Shown here: piece by piece, positions 51,629-60,481 of the stretch
Position numbering within the stretch: position 1 is the first letter of the stretch
Layout of the letters: the number at the start of each line of letters is the position of its first letter
DNA from: JABMMZ01 sp964505065
GTDB lineage: Bacteria; Bacteroidota; Bacteroidia; NS11-12g; UBA955
NCBI GenBank assembly: GCA_964505065.1
Contig: CAZDGF010000003.1
Span: 17,730-81,729 of the forward strand
Direction of reading: 5' to 3'
Length of the DNA stretch: 64,000 nt
Position numbers and translations under genes: made by a program
Notes under the pieces: generated by a model
The model's database searches: none
What the model saw: the letters and a program-made list of their open reading frames with translations, nothing else
Told to the model about the DNA's origin: nothing

Positions 51629-52441
51629 ATGGCAAATATCAAAAAAAGAATTCTATTCGTATCATCAGAAATGACACCATTCCTTAATGAATCACCTGTT
51701 TCTACAATTTCTCGTTTTTTACCGCAAGCCATTCAAGAAAAAGACAACGAAATTAGAGTATTAGTACCTCGTTTTGGTGTAATAAATGAAAGAAGAAACA
51801 GATTGCACGAAGTTGTTAGGCTTTCTGGTATCAATATTTCTATTGACGATACAGACAATCCTTTATTAATTAAAGTAGCCTCTATTCAAGAAGCAAGAAT
51901 GCAGGTATATTTTTTAGATAACGAAGATTATTTTCACCGTAAATTTATATATACAGACGAAAACAACAAATTTTTTGCAGACAACGATGAGCGTGTAATT
52001 TTCTTTTGTAAAGGTGTTTTAGAAACTGTTAAAAAATTAGGTTGGGCACCCGACATTATACATTGCCAAGGTTGGATGACAAGTTTAATTCCTGTGTATC
52101 TTAAAACCTTATACAAAGATGAGCCAGTATTTAAAAATGCTAAAATTGTATATTCAGTTTTCGACAATGAATTTAAAGACAATTTAGGTAAAGATTTTGC
52201 CAAAAAAGCTACTTTAAACGAAATAGCTGATAAACATTTTGAAACTTATGCCAATGGCACAAACCAAAGCTTACAAATGGGGGCTGCACAGCATTCTGAT
52301 GCTGTTGTAAACTGTGCTGTAAAGGTAGAAGCAGAAATGGAAAAACTTATAAAAACAAAACCTAATATGGTACACGATAACGAAAATTTAGGCGAAGTTT
52401 ACTCGGCTTTCTACGAAAAATTAATGGCATCTTCAAAATAA
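51629..52441 (+). CDS. Short glycogen/starch synthase (GT5 N-terminal domain only)
   Basis: The 270-residue protein matches the N-terminal half of GT5 glycogen synthases: Ile-Leu-Phe-Val-Ser-Ser-Glu-Met-Thr-Pro-Phe at the start, Leu-Val-Pro-Arg-Phe-Gly, Phe-Phe-Cys-Lys-Gly-Val-Leu-Glu, and Pro-Asp-Ile-Ile-His-Cys-Gln-Gly-Trp-Met-Thr-Ser. The C-terminal donor-binding lobe is absent. This short form is widespread in Bacteroidota, so it is not a local truncation. Whether it makes glycogen or has a scaffold role is unclear. The Lys-Thr-Gly-Gly-Leu-type loop of active synthases is missing at the N-terminus (Asn-Glu-Ser-Pro-Val-Ser instead). It sits 19 bp upstream of a DUF4270 lipoprotein gene. Confidence 0.87.
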   Translation: MANIKKRILFVSSEMTPFLNESPVSTISRFLPQAIQEKDNEIRVLVPRFGVINERRNRLHEVVRLSGINISIDDTDNPLLIKVASIQEARMQVYFLDNEDYFHRKFIYTDENNKFFADNDERVIFFCKGVLETVKKLGWAPDIIHCQGWMTSLIPVYLKTLYKDEPVFKNAKIVYSVFDNEFKDNLGKDFAKKATLNEIADKHFETYANGTNQSLQMGAAQHSDAVVNCAVKVEAEMEKLIKTKPNMVHDNENLGEVYSAFYEKLMASSK

Positions 52442-52460
52442 TGCCGTATTTCGCAGAGTA

Positions 52461-53774
52461 GTGAAAACAATTTATTTTATTTATGTATTGATATTCTTTT
52501 CGCTTTTTACAGCTTGTAAAAAGCAAAAAGACAATGTTTATTTGGCAAACGAAGGCACTTCTGGTTTTGAAGGCAATGGATTTAAAGCCAATTTTAATTT
52601 AATTACCCGAACGGTTAGAGAAGATTCTTTAAAAACGGATAGTTTAAGCCACAATTTGGTTGGAGTTATAAGCCATACTGTATTTGGTAATTATAGAACC
52701 TTGTCTTATTTGCAATATAATTTGCCCCAATTAGATAAAGTAATAAGCACACAAACATTAGATTCTGTAGTGCTTTTTATGAATTATACTTCAAAAACTG
52801 CATATTATGGCGATTTGAATTCTACAATAGATTTTAACGTACATGAGGTAAATGAGGCAATGGATTTTACCAAAACACACTCAAACAGTTCGTACCTATA
52901 CAATGCTACACCAATAGGCTCTTTTAGTGGAAAATTTAAGCCAAACGATAGCATTACAATTAATGAATTGGGCGTAAATACAAGGGTAGCACCTACCATT
53001 CGCATAAAATTATCGGCAGCTTTTGCCAATAAATTATTCAATGCCTCCGCATCAGATTTAGGCAGCCAAGCCAATTTTATTTCTTTTTTTAAAGGTTTAG
53101 CTATTGTGCCTAATACTTTGCCTACATTGGGTAGCGGTGCAATTGCTGCTTTTAATTTTAGAAGCAGTTTATCTAAAATACGCATTTATTACAATGGCAA
53201 TTTGCAAAGCGATTTTGTATGCTCAAATACTACAAGAAAGCTGAATCAATTTGAGGTTAAAAACCAATCGTTTGAGCTAACAAAACAAAAAAGCATTGCC
53301 AATTTTAGTTTTGATACTGCCTATGCGCAATCGCTTGCAGGGGCTAAATTAAAAGTAGAAATTAAAGACTTATTTAGCATTACAAATTCAGGTAAAATTG
53401 TTTCTATTTCTAAAGCAGAACTTATCATTCGTCCTGTGGCTGGCTCTTTTGCTTCGCCTTTTGGTTTGCCTGCCCGCTTATTGGTATTGCAGCCCAGTGC
53501 TACCGATAATTTAAACAATGGTATTTTAGATTTGGTAGAACCTTTTTATGGTGGATTTTATAACAGCACAGAAAAGTATTATAAATTTAATATTACCCGC
53601 CATATACAAAGCATATTGATGGATAAACAACAGCGTAATATTGACAACAACAGAGGTTTGTTTGTTTTAATTCCTACCGATAATCCTGTATCACCCTCGC
53701 AAATAATGATAGATACACGCAAAAATATAGCCAATGCTGGCATTGAATTTAAAATATTTTATAGCGAACTTTAA
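52461..53774 (+). CDS. DUF4270 family lipoprotein
   Basis: The 437-residue protein uses a GTG start (52461) that gives a full lipoprotein signal: Phe-Phe-Ser-Leu-Phe-Thr-Ala-Cys, Cys19. The DUF4270 body follows, with repeated beta strands such as Leu-Asp-Ser-Val-Val-Leu-Phe-Met-Asn-Tyr and a C-terminal Tyr-Lys-Phe-Asn-Ile-Thr-Arg-His-Ile-Gln. The family is specific to Bacteroidota and commonly follows the short glycogen synthase, as here. The function is unknown. An outer-membrane-anchored protein is inferred. Confidence 0.88.
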   Translation: MKTIYFIYVLIFFSLFTACKKQKDNVYLANEGTSGFEGNGFKANFNLITRTVREDSLKTDSLSHNLVGVISHTVFGNYRTLSYLQYNLPQLDKVISTQTLDSVVLFMNYTSKTAYYGDLNSTIDFNVHEVNEAMDFTKTHSNSSYLYNATPIGSFSGKFKPNDSITINELGVNTRVAPTIRIKLSAAFANKLFNASASDLGSQANFISFFKGLAIVPNTLPTLGSGAIAAFNFRSSLSKIRIYYNGNLQSDFVCSNTTRKLNQFEVKNQSFELTKQKSIANFSFDTAYAQSLAGAKLKVEIKDLFSITNSGKIVSISKAELIIRPVAGSFASPFGLPARLLVLQPSATDNLNNGILDLVEPFYGGFYNSTEKYYKFNITRHIQSILMDKQQRNIDNNRGLFVLIPTDNPVSPSQIMIDTRKNIANAGIEFKIFYSEL

Positions 53775-53814
53775 TTTATTAATATTGTTAATTCGGAAAG
53801 TATATTTTTAAAAA

Positions 53815-54675
53815 ATGGAAAACAAACGCAAACCTTACCAATTAGTATCGCGCGAGTGGAAAAAGGAAGATACCGTTATTTCATTAAAAAACACAACAAT
53901 AGGGGGCAATAATATTACCCTTATTGCTGGTCCTTGTGCGGTAGAAAACGAAGACCAAATATTTACGATATGTGAGTTTTTAAGCAAAAAAAATATAAAA
54001 CTTTTGCGTGGTGGAGCTTATAAACCTCGTACCTCGCCCTATTCTTTTCAAGGTTTAAAAAAAGATGGCTTAATTATGATGCGCCAAGCTGCTGATAAAT
54101 ATGGTATGGGTGTGGTTACAGAGGTAATGGAAACCAACCTTGTAGATGAGGTGTACCAATATGCAGATATACTACAAGTAGGCACACGTAATATGCAAAA
54201 CTACCAATTGCTTAGGGCTTTGAGCAAAATAGATAAACCTGTATTGCTAAAAAGAGGCATGAGCAGCACCCTTGAAGAATGGCTATTGGCAGCAGAATAT
54301 ATTTTAAGCGGAGGAAATGAAAAAGTAATACTTTGCGAGCGTGGCATACGCACTTTTGAAACTGCCACACGCAATACTTTAGATTTAAGCATTATTCCAT
54401 TGGTAAAAAGCCTTAGCCATTTGCCTATAATAGCCGACCCAAGCCAAGGCACAGGTGTAAGAGAATTGGTAACGCCTATGAGCGTGGCAGCTATAGCAGC
54501 AGGAGCAGATGGCGTAATGGTAGAAGTGCACAACCACCCTGAAGAAGCCCTTTCCGATGGACCACAATCTTTGTATTTCGACCAGTTTTCTGCATTAATG
54601 GAAAAGGTAGAACAAGCAGCCCACATTAACAATAGAGGTGTGGATTATAGAGTGGATAGTAAGTTGGTGTATTAA
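53815..54675 (+). CDS. 3-deoxy-7-phosphoheptulonate synthase (class I beta)
   Basis: The 286-residue enzyme condenses phosphoenolpyruvate and erythrose 4-phosphate, the first step of the shikimate pathway. It has Ile-Ala-Gly-Pro-Cys-Ala-Val-Glu near 39-46, Arg-Gly-Gly-Ala-Tyr-Lys-Pro-Arg-Thr-Ser-Pro, Leu-Leu-Lys-Arg-Gly, Cys-Glu-Arg-Gly-Ile-Arg-Thr, and Asp-Pro-Ser-Gln-Gly-Thr-Gly. This is the AroF/KDO8P-like type without an N-terminal regulatory or chorismate mutase domain, so feedback control may come from a partner. KDO8P synthase is less likely because of the Pro-Cys-Ala-Val-Glu and Arg-Thr-Ser-Pro-Tyr-Ser blocks. Confidence 0.93.
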   Translation: MENKRKPYQLVSREWKKEDTVISLKNTTIGGNNITLIAGPCAVENEDQIFTICEFLSKKNIKLLRGGAYKPRTSPYSFQGLKKDGLIMMRQAADKYGMGVVTEVMETNLVDEVYQYADILQVGTRNMQNYQLLRALSKIDKPVLLKRGMSSTLEEWLLAAEYILSGGNEKVILCERGIRTFETATRNTLDLSIIPLVKSLSHLPIIADPSQGTGVRELVTPMSVAAIAAGADGVMVEVHNHPEEALSDGPQSLYFDQFSALMEKVEQAAHINNRGVDYRVDSKLVY

Positions 54676-54687
54676 GAGATTATTTCC

Positions 54688-55623
54688 TTAAAACCCCAAT
54701 TTATCCTTAATAATATACAAAGGGCGTTGTTTTATTTCGCCATAAATGCGCCCTACATATTCTCCTATTATACCCAATACCAATAAAATTATGCCGCCTA
54801 TCATTAGGATAGAAATCATGAGCAATGTCCAGCCCTCTACATAATCTATAGTGAAAATACGCTTATATAGGGCATACAATATACCTATAAAAGCTGCTAT
54901 GGAGGTTATAAAACCTACAAATGTTGCTACTTTAAGCGGTGTGTTAGAAAAAGACAATATGGCATCGCTTGCCAAACGCAGCATTTTCTTTAATGGATAT
55001 TTGGTAGTGCCTGCAAAACGGCTTTCTCTATCGTACTCCACAAAAGTTTGGTTAAAGCCTATCCAAGCCACCATGCCCCGCACAAAGCGGTAAGATTCTC
55101 GCATACTTAAAAACTGGTTTAAAGCATTTCTATCCATTAGCCTAAAATCGCCCGTATCTAATGGAATATCTACATCGCTTAAGCGGTTGATAAATCGGTA
55201 GAACCATTTGGCAGTAAGCAATTTAAAGGCACTCTCGCCTGCTCTTTCCACTCTTTTACCAAATATAACATCGTAGCCCTCTTCCCATTTTTTTACCATT
55301 TCAAGTATTACGCTTGGTGGGTCTTGCAGGTCGGCATCTATTACTATGGCACAATCGCCTTTGCAATTATCCAAGCCAGCTGTTATGGCTATTTGGTGTC
55401 CAAAATTGCGTGAAAAATTAATACCTTTTACGTTTTTATCCTTTGCAATGGCTTCGTTTATAAGCTGCAAAGTGCTATCCTTGCTGCCATCGTTTACAAA
55501 TATAAGCTCGTAATGGTATTTTGTATTATCAAGCTGCGCAAGGGTATCCGTTAGGCGTTTAAGGCTTTCGGCAAATACTTCTTGCTCGTTATAACAAGGC
55601 ACAACAACAGATATTAGTTTCAT
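54688..55623 (-). CDS. Family 2 polyprenyl-phosphate glycosyltransferase (GtrB-like)
   Basis: I start at Met-Lys-Leu-Ile-Ser-Val-Val-Val-Pro-Cys-Tyr-Asn (55623), the standard GT2 opening. The 311-residue protein has Asp-Gly-Ser-Lys-Asp near 51, the metal-binding Asp-Ala-Asp-Leu-Gln-Asp-Pro-Pro near 103-110, Asp-Thr-Gly-Asp-Phe-Arg-Leu near 158, and two C-terminal transmembrane helices (about 230-255 and 265-295). Members load a sugar onto undecaprenyl or related phosphate for later transfer outside the membrane. It may feed a GT-C enzyme such as the PIG-V-like protein at 41583. Confidence 0.9.
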   Translation of the reverse strand: MKLISVVVPCYNEQEVFAESLKRLTDTLAQLDNTKYHYELIFVNDGSKDSTLQLINEAIAKDKNVKGINFSRNFGHQIAITAGLDNCKGDCAIVIDADLQDPPSVILEMVKKWEEGYDVIFGKRVERAGESAFKLLTAKWFYRFINRLSDVDIPLDTGDFRLMDRNALNQFLSMRESYRFVRGMVAWIGFNQTFVEYDRESRFAGTTKYPLKKMLRLASDAILSFSNTPLKVATFVGFITSIAAFIGILYALYKRIFTIDYVEGWTLLMISILMIGGIILLVLGIIGEYVGRIYGEIKQRPLYIIKDKLGF

Positions 55624-55708
55624 AAAATATGGGTACGAAAGTAATTGATTTTTTTGAATACCTAAAAGCAACGAAATTGTATAAATTGGTGTCTATACAA
55701 TTATTACT

Positions 55709-55716
55709 TATTTTTG
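55709..55716 (+). promoter_or_regulatory. -7 promoter box of the 1299-residue T9SS gene
   Basis: TATTTTTG matches TAnnTTTG. A TTG at 55686-55688 lies 20 bp upstream, close to the spacing of the Bacteroidota -33 element. The ATG follows at 55727. Confidence 0.55.
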
Positions 55717-55726
55717 AATTTTAAAA

Positions 55727-58700
55727 ATGAATAAAAAACTACGCATTATATTTAGCCTATTTTTACTCAATACTGTTTTTATTAGCCTAAAAGCCAACCA
55801 TATATTGGGTGGAGAAATTACCTACAAACATTTGGGCGCAAAGAAATATGAGCTAACTGCTAAGATTTATAGAGAATGTGGAGGCATAGCTTTGAATTCT
55901 GTAGATTTTGGAATTACAGACGGTAATACTGATTTAACAATTTCATATACCAGAGTATCTATACAAGATATTTCTAATAGATGCGATGATACAGGCAGAG
56001 GACCTTGTTATCCCCAAAATACTGCTTCCAACAGCGGTGTTGAATTGCATACCTATAAAGCTACTGTAGATTTTGGTGTATCGCCCTATAATTATTATCC
56101 TCAAAACAATAGTTGTAAAATATATTTTTATGCTTCGCAATGTTGCAGACCTATTGGAATTATTGGTATTGCAGGAAATTTTTGGGTAGAGTCTATGTTG
56201 GATATTTGTAATTCTAAATATAAAAATACATCGCCTACTTTAAATGAATTTAACCATTTGAATGTATCATGCAATCAAAAATTTGAACATAATTTAGCAG
56301 GAATTGATTACGTTGATTATGATTCGTTAGAATATTTATTGGTACAGCCATTGAACGACCATACAACGGTTGATAATTACTATGGGCGGTCAAATAATAC
56401 TATACCAATATTGCCTTACTGCCCTCCAAATCCTGGTGCATTTACTTGCAAACCCAATCCTCAAAGCAATCCACCTACAGGGTTTTATTTTGATAAATTA
56501 AGCGGCAATATTATTCTAACCCCTACAGATTGTCAAGAAATAAGTACCATTTGCTTAAAAATAAATGAATACAGAAAAGATACAACTAATAAATGGGTAA
56601 TGGTGGGCAGCGTTACCAAAGATATTTTTGTTAGGTTGCTTCAAACAGGTTATAAAAACATTGTGCCAAGCCTTACAACAAAACAAGCTATTTATAATTT
56701 TAAAATTAATGAAAAATCTTGTATTGAAATAGTATCTAAAGATACGCTTTCTAATAATTACGACAGTATAAACAAGGGCAATAAAACAAGGATTAAAATA
56801 TTGAATTTGCCATCGGGTGCTACTTTTGCCTACAAAGATTCAAGTGCAAATGCAAAAACAGGTGTTTTATGTTGGCAAATGCACGATTCGCTTATTATAA
56901 AATATGGATTGGGTAAAAAACTAATACCAATTACAGCGCAAGTAAAAGACAATTTTTGCCCATATCCTGAAATGGTAACACACACATTTTATATCAAAGT
57001 AATTACGCCCGACTCTTTAGGCAACCTTAACATTTTAACTTTTGAAGATAAAAATAAAGACAAGAAAAAAAACAGCAATGAAAATGGACGATTAGCACCT
57101 ATCAATTTTAAAAGAAATAAAAGTTTATATTATGTATTTACCAATAATAACGGCATATTCAACGATTCGTTTCCCATAGGAAAAATAGAATTAGGTATTA
57201 CCTCACATCCGTATTTTGAAAAAACCACACCCGATACAAGTTTATTGATAAAGTATAAAGATAACCATATTGTTAATTTAGGTTTTACCAAAAATGCAGG
57301 TATTTATGGCAGAATATTTAAAGATAAAAATTCAAATTGCACTTATGATTTTGGCGAAGAAACTTTAGCAGGAGTAAAAGTATTTACAGATAGCAATAAA
57401 TATGTAGGCATTTCGGATAAAAATGGAGAATATTACATTAAAGCACCTTATGGAACTTATAATTTAAAATGCGATTACAAACCATTTGAATACCAAATAA
57501 ACTGCCCCAATAACAATACCATCAATATTACAACTGCTTTAGATTCTGCATATATAAACAATGATTTTGGGATAATACCCAATCTTAATTTTACGGATAT
57601 TGGGGTAAACTTACAATTGAAAAAAGCCAATTTAAGCAAACAGGCAGAGGTTGTTATATACTGTAAAAACTACGGCTATAAAACACGCAAAAATTTTAGA
57701 TTGCATATAGAAATGAGCAAAACTGCTGATTTCAAAACTACACATTTGTTAAAAATGTTTTCAAACGATAGCGTAAATATTTACACAGATTCTATAAAAG
57801 GCAAGGGCGAGAAAAAAATAAATTTAAAATACCTTGTTCATAAAGATACATTCAAAGCATTCGACAAAATTTATTTTAGAATTAAAACAGATAACAATAC
57901 AATAAATACAGATTCTGTAAAAAACAATAACATAGCCGAAACCTTTATTTTTGTGAATGAAGCAAACGATATATATGATAAAAAAATAGAAAAAGATACA
58001 TTTAAAACCGCATTAGATACAACTATAAATTATACTATTCGGTTTCAAAATAATGGTACAGATAGAGCCCAAAGAATAGTGGTTATAGATACCATAGATA
58101 CAAAGTATTTACACCTTTCAAAATTTGAACTTAATTGGAGCGATTATCCTTGTACACCCATATTTGTGGGCAATGCTATTCATTTTATATTTGATGATAT
58201 AAACTTACCATACTTTTCTACATCGGGCGAAAAAAGCATAGCTGCTTTTAATTTTACTTTAGGCTTAAAATCTAAAACCAATACCGAGCAAAGTTTTACA
58301 AATAAAGCTGCCATTTATTTTGATTATGAAAAACCTGTGTTAACAGCACCTGCCATTGGCAATATTGTAAGCCCTGTAGGTATAGTTAAATTAAATAAAA
58401 AAAGCAATTGTATTAACCAAGAAAATACCCTGCACTTTGAAAGTAAAATACCACTAAATACAGGCAATCAAATGATTTTAGAAATGAGCGATGTTAATGG
58501 CGATTTTTCCAATGCCATTATTTTAAAAACGCAAAATAGTAGCCTATTAAAAGACAGTATTAATTTTACTTTACCTAAAAATACAGCAGCTAACAACTAT
58601 AAATTACAATTGCGCACCACAAACCCAAGCAGCATAAGTTTAGCAAATAGTGGCATAATAGATATTTCAACCATAAAAGCAGCTAATTTTTCTTTAACTA

Positions 58701-59626
58701 CCAATTTAGCGAACAATGAAATTTGCGAAAAAGATTCATATAAAATAGCTTTTAATAATGTAAACAATCAATACCAAGTATTAAAAAATAATGTTGCCGA
58801 CAATAGTTTAGATTTTCATACCCAATACGCCACTCAAATAAACAAGAATGACTCTTTTAAAATTATATTAAAAGATGGTTTAAACAATTGTTATGATACG
58901 CTACAAATAAAACCAAAAGTTAACCCTCTGCCAACTGCCAATTTTACACTTTTGCCCACTGCAATATGCCCTACTGATTCTGTTTTGCTTACCATAGATA
59001 GTAATTATTTAACCGATGTTGCCAAATTTAAAGCCCTGCTTTATAGCAAAACAACATTAAAAACTATTTGGCTTAAAAACATAAACAATGGCGATGAATT
59101 TAGCATTAAAACCTATACCAATAAAGGCTGTACAAATACATCTGAATATAAAAAAATAACCGTGTATAATTTGCCAATTAAACCAATAATTACAGCCAAT
59201 GGCAATACCTTATATACAACATCTACTGATAGTATAAAATGGTATAGAAACAATATTTTGGCTGCGCAAAATGTAACAGAGATAAGCAATGCAGCAAGCG
59301 GAAATTATACTGTAAAAGTAAAAAATACAAATGGCTGCGAAGTGTTATCAGATGTTTATGTTCATCAATATACAGCAATAGCAAGCATTAAATTTTCGCC
59401 TTATAAAATTTTTCCAAATCCTGCAAATGGATTTTTGCAACTTGAAAATGTAAAAGACGTTAAAATTAGATTAAATACAATTGATGGGAAAGAAATAATG
59501 AATATAATAAGTAATGAAACAAACTTTAAAATGCCACTTGATAAAGTACCAACGGGATTGTATTTATTGAACCTTACAAGCGCTAATAACGAACAATACA
59601 GCCAACTGATAAACGTGGTTCGTTAA
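55727..59626 (+). CDS. Large T9SS-secreted protein with SdrD-B- and DUF11-like domains
   Basis: The 1299-residue protein has a signal peptide to about 23, then a Bacteroidota N-terminal domain opening Ala-Asn-His-Ile-Leu-Gly-Gly-Glu-Ile-Thr-Tyr-Lys. A Cys-rich stretch runs to about 270. An SdrD-B-like domain lies near 525-610 (Gly-Arg-Ile-Phe-Lys-Asp-Lys-Asn-Ser-Asn-Cys, Gly-Glu-Tyr-Tyr-Ile). A DUF11/DUF7619-like domain lies near 760-885 (Ile-Arg-Phe-Gln-Asn-Asn-Gly-Thr). Ig-like segments follow, then a type A sorting domain (Phe-Pro-Asn-Pro-Ala-Asn-Gly). A cell-surface or gliding-associated role is inferred. It is not an enzyme by any motif seen. Confidence 0.88.
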   Translation: MNKKLRIIFSLFLLNTVFISLKANHILGGEITYKHLGAKKYELTAKIYRECGGIALNSVDFGITDGNTDLTISYTRVSIQDISNRCDDTGRGPCYPQNTASNSGVELHTYKATVDFGVSPYNYYPQNNSCKIYFYASQCCRPIGIIGIAGNFWVESMLDICNSKYKNTSPTLNEFNHLNVSCNQKFEHNLAGIDYVDYDSLEYLLVQPLNDHTTVDNYYGRSNNTIPILPYCPPNPGAFTCKPNPQSNPPTGFYFDKLSGNIILTPTDCQEISTICLKINEYRKDTTNKWVMVGSVTKDIFVRLLQTGYKNIVPSLTTKQAIYNFKINEKSCIEIVSKDTLSNNYDSINKGNKTRIKILNLPSGATFAYKDSSANAKTGVLCWQMHDSLIIKYGLGKKLIPITAQVKDNFCPYPEMVTHTFYIKVITPDSLGNLNILTFEDKNKDKKKNSNENGRLAPINFKRNKSLYYVFTNNNGIFNDSFPIGKIELGITSHPYFEKTTPDTSLLIKYKDNHIVNLGFTKNAGIYGRIFKDKNSNCTYDFGEETLAGVKVFTDSNKYVGISDKNGEYYIKAPYGTYNLKCDYKPFEYQINCPNNNTINITTALDSAYINNDFGIIPNLNFTDIGVNLQLKKANLSKQAEVVIYCKNYGYKTRKNFRLHIEMSKTADFKTTHLLKMFSNDSVNIYTDSIKGKGEKKINLKYLVHKDTFKAFDKIYFRIKTDNNTINTDSVKNNNIAETFIFVNEANDIYDKKIEKDTFKTALDTTINYTIRFQNNGTDRAQRIVVIDTIDTKYLHLSKFELNWSDYPCTPIFVGNAIHFIFDDINLPYFSTSGEKSIAAFNFTLGLKSKTNTEQSFTNKAAIYFDYEKPVLTAPAIGNIVSPVGIVKLNKKSNCINQENTLHFESKIPLNTGNQMILEMSDVNGDFSNAIILKTQNSSLLKDSINFTLPKNTAANNYKLQLRTTNPSSISLANSGIIDISTIKAANFSLTTNLANNEICEKDSYKIAFNNVNNQYQVLKNNVADNSLDFHTQYATQINKNDSFKIILKDGLNNCYDTLQIKPKVNPLPTANFTLLPTAICPTDSVLLTIDSNYLTDVAKFKALLYSKTTLKTIWLKNINNGDEFSIKTYTNKGCTNTSEYKKITVYNLPIKPIITANGNTLYTTSTDSIKWYRNNILAAQNVTEISNAASGNYTVKVKNTNGCEVLSDVYVHQYTAIASIKFSPYKIFPNPANGFLQLENVKDVKIRLNTIDGKEIMNIISNETNFKMPLDKVPTGLYLLNLTSANNEQYSQLINVVR

Positions 59627-59674
59627 AATTAAATCCATTTTTCAAAAATTAAACATTTTATTTGCATGTATTTT

Positions 59675-60427
59675 ATGCAAATATCTACCTTTATTATTGT
59701 AAAAAACGAAGCCGAAAACCTAATTTTAAGCCTACCAAAGCTTTATTGGTGTAAAGATATTGTATTAGTTGATGATATGAGTACAGACGATACAATAGAA
59801 ATAGCAAAAAAATACAATGCAACAATATATAATAAAAAAATGGATGGTTTTGGTGCTCAAAAACAATATGCAGCTTCAAAAACACAAAACAAATGGGTAT
59901 TAAATTTAGATGCTGATGAAATACTATCTGATAAATTAATTGAAGAATTAAAAAATTTAGATTTGAATAACAATATATCAGGATATGAAATTGCAAGAAG
60001 ACATGTTTTTTTAGGTAAAATTTTTATGTATGGCAAAGAAAGTAAGGCCTATCATTTAAGATTATTTAATAAAGAAAACGGGAATTTTAATGATGCTAAA
60101 ATACACGAAAAAGTAATATTAAAAGGCAATACTTTAAAACTAAAGCATGAAATATTACATTACAGTTACCGTAATTTAAATCAGTATTTTGAAAAATTTA
60201 ATACCTATACCACAAAAGGTGCTTTGAAATTAAATAGTAAAGGAAAAACAAGGTCTTTGTTGTTTATTTTTTTAAGTTTTCCATTCTATTTTTTTAAGCA
60301 TTATATCATTTATAGAAACTTTATGAACGGCAAAATAGGCTTTATATGGAGTAGTTTGAATGCTTGGTATCATTTAATTAAATATTTAAAATTATGGGAA
60401 TTGAACAGAAAAAAGTATAAAAATTAA
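59675..60427 (+). CDS. Family 2 glycosyltransferase (WaaE/KdtX-like)
   Basis: I start at Met-Gln-Ile-Ser-Thr-Phe-Ile-Ile-Val-Lys-Asn-Glu at 59675. The 250-residue protein has the GT2 blocks Val-Asp-Asp-Met-Ser-Thr-Asp-Asp near 32-39, Asn-Leu-Asp-Ala-Asp-Glu near 75-80, and Ala-Lys-Ile-His-Glu-Lys near 140. The short form with a C-terminal amphipathic helix resembles LPS core transferases of the WaaE/KdtX type, but the acceptor is unknown. It lies 48 bp after the T9SS gene. Confidence 0.83.
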   Translation: MQISTFIIVKNEAENLILSLPKLYWCKDIVLVDDMSTDDTIEIAKKYNATIYNKKMDGFGAQKQYAASKTQNKWVLNLDADEILSDKLIEELKNLDLNNNISGYEIARRHVFLGKIFMYGKESKAYHLRLFNKENGNFNDAKIHEKVILKGNTLKLKHEILHYSYRNLNQYFEKFNTYTTKGALKLNSKGKTRSLLFIFLSFPFYFFKHYIIYRNFMNGKIGFIWSSLNAWYHLIKYLKLWELNRKKYKN

Positions 60428-60481
60428 TTTAAGTATTACACAATTTAATACTTTGAAAATTAACTTTAACAAAATTTTAAT

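Noticed and set aside
51629..52441. Glycogen synthase as a truncated pseudogene
   Set aside because: The 270-residue form is common in Bacteroidota, has an intact frame and is followed by its usual neighbour.
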